From NCBI GenBank assembly GCA_023701165.1, contig JAMPXL010000010.1, positions 1-10,534 of the forward strand: 10,534 bases of DNA. The letters run 5' to 3'. The translations under genes were made by a program, and so were the position numbers. This document shows, one piece after another, positions 5,919 to 10,534 of this stretch (its first letter is position 1; the number at the start of each line of letters is the position of its first letter). Under the pieces are notes generated by a model that was not told where the DNA came from, did not search any database, and saw only the letters and a list, made by a program, of their open reading frames with translations. Source of the stretch: Geothrix sp. GTDB taxonomy: Bacteria > Acidobacteriota > Holophagae > Holophagales > Holophagaceae.

Positions 5919-8140
5919 GATTTCTTGCGGACTCTTGCCCAAGCCTGCTCAACCGCCTTCAGGTCCGTGGCACGGCCGAGGGGCTTCAGGGCGGCGACCA
6001 GGGATTCGTGGATGACGATGTCCTGGGGCATGGCCTCCGGCGGCGGATTGGTTCTGGATTCGGGCGTCCGCGCGAGAACCCCTGTCCACGCCTCCAGGAA
6101 CCAGTCGGCCATTTCATCAAATCGTCGCCTTCGCAGGAACTCGGCGGCGATGGCTTTGTGTGTCGCCGCGGGGAGTCTGGCCTTCCACTCGGAACGGCTG
6201 CCGAAGACCGCGAGGCCCTCCGCCAAGGCCAACGCCGATGGCGGGCTGGGAAGGAATGCAGACCAACCCATCCACTGACGCCAAAGAGCCGCATTTCCGG
6301 GCCAGCGGCGGAGCGCCGCCTCCAGGTCCGGAAGCTCGCGCCGGGCGCGGGACCGCCAGCCTTCCACGTTGCGAATCCAGGGGGCCTCTGGCCCGAAGTC
6401 CAGGGGAATCCCTGCCAGCGCTGCGTCCTCCATCAGCCGGTCCTCGAATTCTGGCCGAGGCATGCGGGGCCGCAAAAGGGCGAACCGGTCCCGACGGGCG
6501 TCGAGATGGTCCGGGTGCTGGCGGATGAAGGCGTCCAGCGCCTGGAGGCGGGCCGGCGCCACCGCCGTCAGCCGGAGGGCCAGGGCGCGCGGCTCGGGCA
6601 GCCCATCCCCACGAACGACGAGCTCTGCCGTTCCGCGGAACACCGCCCATCCCGCCGCTGGAATCCCCAACCTCTGGAGGTAGATTGCATCCGCACCGGT
6701 CGGCGCCTCGTCCTTCAACTCGTCCGCGCCCCAGTCGGCGAGGGGCGCCGCCTGGCGGATGTCCTTCCAGCGCTCCGCCCAGGACGGGTGGCCCCACACC
6801 AGGAAGCGCAGCGGCTTAGGTGCGGGTGCCGACGGCGGCTCTGGGGCTGGCTGGGCCAGCAGATCCAGGAACGACTGGGGCGCTCCACCTGGCCTGACTG
6901 ACACGATCTGCCCGTCGGACAGAGAAGCCCCGGACATGGACTTCATGGTTCTGGCCATGTTCGACCACCAGGTTCCCGCCCACCGGCGAAGTTCCTGCAG
7001 GGCCGTCAGAGCCTCGGGCCAGCGTCCCAACTGGGCCAGGGCAACTGTCCGCCAAAAGCAGGTCGTCTGCCGGGAGGTCAGCCATTCCTCCCAGTTTCTC
7101 CCCCGTGGGTCCGCATCCAATCCGTCCAGCAACCCGAGACTATCCTCGGCTTGCCCCCGAATCAGGGCACGAACGGCGCTGGTACGAAGCAGGTCCGTGG
7201 AAGGCCACACCCGCCCAGGCGCGGGCGTCAGTCCGAAGGCGTCGGCATAGCGGGGATTGGCATCGCGCAGGTTTTCGCAGGCCATCCAGATTTCGGTCAG
7301 GCTCGGCCCTTCCTCGCCATCACCGAAGCGGAAAGCCCCCCCTGCATGGGGATTTCGGCGCCAAGTCTCGAAAACGCCTTCCTGGAAGCTGTCCAGCTCC
7401 GAACGGAAACTATCCGGATCAACAAGGCCCTGAGTGTCCAGCCAGGCCGCGAGCCATAGCCAATTCCCTCTCCATGCATCGGGAATCTGGTTCAGCTTCC
7501 GCAAGGTTTCTCCCACTTCCCGGGCCAGCCCTGCGGCGGCGGCCGGATCTTTGGCTTTGGCCCTGGCCAGGATGATGGCGAGCCAGTGGGGATCGCTGGA
7601 GACCTGTACACCTTCGGCCAGGCCCTGCGCGTGGAGGGAACTGAGGCGGAGCCTCGCCATCCGAATGGCAAGAGCCATGCGCTGTTGGAGGGCTTCGCCA
7701 TGGTCCGGGTGCTGTTCCAGGAATCGCTCCAGGGCTTCCCATGCAGGCGTGCGGCCCATCGCCCCCAGGTGGTCGCGGAGCGCCGCGCCGGATGGAGGGA
7801 TGCGGCCCTCGCCGAGCACCTTCCCGTCTGGGTCGAGAAGGATCCAATGCGGCCCCGAGCCCCAGTCCCGCGCTGCCCGCACCCGGTCCAGGAAGGGACC
7901 ATCCACAGCCTCGATAAACAGGTCGGAACCGGCGGTCAACCGGACGATATGGTCGTTGGATGCGCGGTAGGCGGCGGTGACGAGCTCCTTCGAGGCCAGC
8001 AGATTCAATGGCGCGCGAGGCCTCTGCCGCCATTCCTCCACGAAGCTGGTCCAGGCCTCTGTTTGCGCCGCCAGCCCACTCGGAACCAGCATCCAGCCTA
8101 GACAGACTACGCTCTGGATGATTCCTCTCGAGCATGCCAT
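5900..8140 (-). CDS. Exported protein with duplicated thioredoxin-like/helical module, function unknown (746 aa)
   Basis: I do not recognise a named family. The ATG at 8140 is chosen over a TTG at 8188 because it has AAGGGG 6 nt upstream and starts a clear signal peptide (hydrophobic core about 7-19, cleavage near GLA-AQ, residues 22-26). The mature protein has two similar modules. Module 1 (about 46-165) includes a thioredoxin-fold-like strand pair HWILLDPDGKVLGEG (98-112) and a helix pair ending FLEQHPDHGEAL (140-151). Module 2 (about 443-565) repeats the order, with GIPAAGWAVFRGTAELVV (492-509) and FIRQHPDHLDAR (538-549). Neither module has a CxxC, so redox activity is unlikely. Between and after the modules are Trp-rich helical stretches reminiscent of TPR-like repeats, then a Pro/Ala linker (about 431-442). 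The C-terminus is basic (ARVRKKSEEKKP). Base composition and codon choice look less G/C-biased than in bshB1 or ftsH. It is convergent with bshB1 and divergent from tilS. The likely location is periplasm or cell surface. Confidence 0.85.
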   Translation of the reverse strand: MACSRGIIQSVVCLGWMLVPSGLAAQTEAWTSFVEEWRQRPRAPLNLLASKELVTAAYRASNDHIVRLTAGSDLFIEAVDGPFLDRVRAARDWGSGPHWILLDPDGKVLGEGRIPPSGAALRDHLGAMGRTPAWEALERFLEQHPDHGEALQQRMALAIRMARLRLSSLHAQGLAEGVQVSSDPHWLAIILARAKAKDPAAAAGLAREVGETLRKLNQIPDAWRGNWLWLAAWLDTQGLVDPDSFRSELDSFQEGVFETWRRNPHAGGAFRFGDGEEGPSLTEIWMACENLRDANPRYADAFGLTPAPGRVWPSTDLLRTSAVRALIRGQAEDSLGLLDGLDADPRGRNWEEWLTSRQTTCFWRTVALAQLGRWPEALTALQELRRWAGTWWSNMARTMKSMSGASLSDGQIVSVRPGGAPQSFLDLLAQPAPEPPSAPAPKPLRFLVWGHPSWAERWKDIRQAAPLADWGADELKDEAPTGADAIYLQRLGIPAAGWAVFRGTAELVVRGDGLPEPRALALRLTAVAPARLQALDAFIRQHPDHLDARRDRFALLRPRMPRPEFEDRLMEDAALAGIPLDFGPEAPWIRNVEGWRSRARRELPDLEAALRRWPGNAALWRQWMGWSAFLPSPPSALALAEGLAVFGSRSEWKARLPAATHKAIAAEFLRRRRFDEMADWFLEAWTGVLARTPESRTNPPPEAMPQDIVIHESLVAALKPLGRATDLKAVEQAWARVRKKSEEKKP

Positions 8141-8143
8141 TCC

Positions 8144-8178
8144 AGACCCCTTGGTCCCAGCCTGTGGGGCTGGGGTCC
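8144..8178 (-). promoter_or_regulatory. Alternative stem-loops in the leader of the 746-residue exported protein, covering its ribosome binding site
   Basis: Bases 8156-8162 pair with 8168-8174 (7 bp, 5-nt loop), leaving AAGGGG (8152-8147) free. Alternatively 8172-8178 pairs with 8144-8150 (6 bp plus a G-U), which buries that ribosome binding site. The two pairings share 8172-8174, so they compete. The pairing is read directly from the sequence; a regulatory role is inference. Confidence 0.35.
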
Positions 8179-8214
8179 CTCTCGTCAAGGCAGCTACGGT
8201 TCGATCTCCTGCGC

Positions 8215-8220
8215 TAGCCT
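8215..8220 (+). promoter_or_regulatory. Putative -10 element (TAGCCT) of tilS, suggesting a leaderless mRNA
   Basis: TAGCCT followed by GAA ends only 6 nt before the ATG at 8227, so initiation at the usual distance would begin at or next to the start codon. No properly spaced Shine-Dalgarno is present; the only candidate, AAGG at 8222-8225, lies 1 nt from the ATG. No strong -35 was seen. Confidence 0.4.
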
Positions 8221-8226
8221 GAAGGC

Positions 8227-9210
8227 ATGAACCGATTCGAGTCCGATCTCCTCGCGCAGATCCAGCGCCGCGGTGATGGTGTCACCGGGCGCGTGCTGGT
8301 GGCCTGCTCGGGCGGCGGGGATTCGGTGGCGCTGGTGGTGCTGCTCTGGTCGCTGCGCAAGAGCCTGGGCCTCGAGCTGAGCGTGATCCACGCGGACCAC
8401 GGCCTGCGGCCGGAGTCGCCGGAAGACGCGGCCTTCGTGCGCCAGCTCTGCCGGGCCCTGGACCTGGACCTCGCGGAGGCCTCGCTGGGCGTCCGGGCCC
8501 ATGCGGAATCCCACGGCCTGGGCCTGGAGATGGCGGCCCGGGACCTGCGCTGGGGCTGGTTCCGGCAGGAGGCCCAGCAGGCCGGCGCCTGTGCCGTGGC
8601 CACCGGCCACACCCTGGACGACCATACGGAGACCGTCTTCCTCCGGCTGGCCCGGGGCGGCGGACTCGCCTCCCTCCATCCCCTGGCTCCCCGGCAGGGC
8701 CTGCGCTGGTCGCCCCTGGCGGAGCTCCGCCGCGCGGACCTCCGGGCCTACCTGATGGCTCGCAACATCCCCTGGCGGGAGGATGCCAGCAACGCCGAGC
8801 CCTTCACGGCGCGGAACCGCTGGCGGCCCCTCATCGCATCCATCCGGCAGGAGGCACCAGAGCTGGACCGCCACCTCTTCGAGACCCACCTCCAGGCCGC
8901 CGAAGCCGCGGCTATGGCCCACAGGCTGATCCACAGCTGGGAGGGTTCGCGCTGGCGCATCGCGGAGGAGGCCATCGCCTTCAGACAGGAACCCTGGACG
9001 GAACCAGACCTGCGCTGGACGCTGGAAGCCGCCTTCCGGCGCCTGGGCTGGCCCCGGGAGGCCGCCCTGCTGAGAGGGCTCGCGCCCTGGCTCGCAGCGC
9101 GGCTTGCCAGGAGCCGCAAACCCGCATCCTGGGGGAATTTTCACCTAAACCCCGAACCTGAAGCAGGGTATCTGCATCTAACTCAAGGTCCGCCGCCTTC
9201 CCGGGCCTAG
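8227..9210 (+). CDS. tilS: TilS, tRNA(Ile)-lysidine synthase
   Basis: TilS uses ATP and lysine to convert C34 of the CAU-anticodon tRNA-Ile to lysidine, so that it reads AUA and is charged with Ile. The PP-loop SGGGDS is at residues 28-33. HADHGLR (55-61), [12 protein letters not shown] (125-136) and the late WREDASN (183-189) with RNRWR (196-200) are all family motifs in the expected order. At 327 residues it is the compact form, with the catalytic domain and a short helical substrate domain (about 210-310). It lacks the extra C-terminal domain of the roughly 430-residue enterobacterial enzyme and is close in size to thermophile TilS. The start ATG lacks a well-placed ribosome binding site and lies just after a -10-like string. 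It is followed after 44 nt by ftsH, an arrangement common across bacteria. The function is essential in most bacteria. Confidence 0.94.
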   Translation: MNRFESDLLAQIQRRGDGVTGRVLVACSGGGDSVALVVLLWSLRKSLGLELSVIHADHGLRPESPEDAAFVRQLCRALDLDLAEASLGVRAHAESHGLGLEMAARDLRWGWFRQEAQQAGACAVATGHTLDDHTETVFLRLARGGGLASLHPLAPRQGLRWSPLAELRRADLRAYLMARNIPWREDASNAEPFTARNRWRPLIASIRQEAPELDRHLFETHLQAAEAAAMAHRLIHSWEGSRWRIAEEAIAFRQEPWTEPDLRWTLEAAFRRLGWPREAALLRGLAPWLAARLARSRKPASWGNFHLNPEPEAGYLHLTQGPPPSRA

Positions 9211-9216
9211 TACACT
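9211..9216 (+). promoter_or_regulatory. Putative -10 element (TACACT) of ftsH
   Basis: TACACT followed by GGA begins right after the tilS stop and lies 38 nt before the ftsH start. It fits the TANNNTGRR pattern and would give ftsH its own promoter besides read-through from tilS. A small GGGC/GCCC stem (9229-9240) follows in the leader. No clear -35 was seen. Confidence 0.4.
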
Positions 9217-9241
9217 GGAGGGCCACCTGGGCGAGCGCCCC

Positions 9242-9247
9242 AAGGAG
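9242..9247 (+). promoter_or_regulatory. Ribosome binding site choosing the TTG start of ftsH
   Basis: AAGGAG is 7 nt before the TTG at 9255, but 16 and 19 nt before the in-frame ATGs at 9264 and 9267. The TTG gives an N-terminus of MNSMMKS, which resembles many FtsH proteins starting MNS followed by a Lys and the first membrane helix. Confidence 0.65.
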
Positions 9248-9254
9248 TGACCCT

Positions 9255-10534
<1,280 letters not shown>

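Noticed and set aside
8141..8188. Upstream TTG start for the 746-residue exported protein
   Set aside because: It would put 16 polar residues before the signal peptide. The ATG at 8140 has a proper ribosome binding site and begins the signal peptide.
8183..8188. TTGACG as a -35 box for the minus-strand exported protein gene
   Set aside because: No -10-like hexamer is found 16-18 nt downstream; that region is the GC-rich hairpin.

Overview
The window is GC-rich and almost fully coding, with strong G/C third-position bias that produces many long antisense shadow ORFs. Gene content suggests a diderm-type bacterium outside the Proteobacteria. It has a two-gene bacillithiol block (bshC-bshB1), a tilS-ftsH pair, an MgtC/DUF4010 membrane protein and a sensor phosphatase of the RsbU/SpoIIE type. 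I infer an acidobacterium of the Holophagae/Geothrix type, from general familiarity with such gene content and not from any database match.

Layout. (1) Positions 3-1901, plus: the 3' part of a membrane sensor that fuses Cache-like, HAMP, PP2C/SpoIIE phosphatase and RsbW-like ATPase domains. (2) 1940-2125, plus: a 61-residue Lys/Pro/Ala-rich protein of unknown function. (3) A minus-strand pair: an unrecognised 157-residue protein (3937-3464) followed after 28 nt by an MgtC/SapB-DUF4010 membrane protein (3435-2131). (4) A divergent plus-strand pair, bshC (4014-5186) and bshB1 (5183-5899), overlapping by 4 nt, for bacillithiol synthesis. (5) A minus-strand gene (8140-5900) for a 746-residue exported protein that I do not recognise. 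It contains two copies of a thioredoxin-like plus helical module. (6) tilS (8227-9210, plus) and the 5' part of ftsH (from 9255, running off the end).

How the parts relate. bshC and bshB1 act in one thiol pathway; bshA is not in the window. tilS and ftsH are neighbours in many bacteria but act in different processes (tRNA-Ile modification and membrane proteolysis). The sensor phosphatase probably feeds a partner-switching circuit whose other members lie outside.

Regulation. Four plus-strand units are preceded by a similar TANNNTGRR string, a plausible -10 motif. For tilS it lies so close to the ATG that a leaderless mRNA is likely. A 14-bp stem covers the last codons of bshB1 just before two abutting, convergent stop codons. 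The leader of the 746-residue exported protein can fold so that its ribosome binding site is paired. No tRNA, rRNA, CRISPR, IS element or phage gene was seen. No gene-free stretch exceeds 90 bases.

I found no clear undescribed multi-gene defence or metabolic system. The most novel-looking items are the duplicated-module exported protein and the compact BshC.
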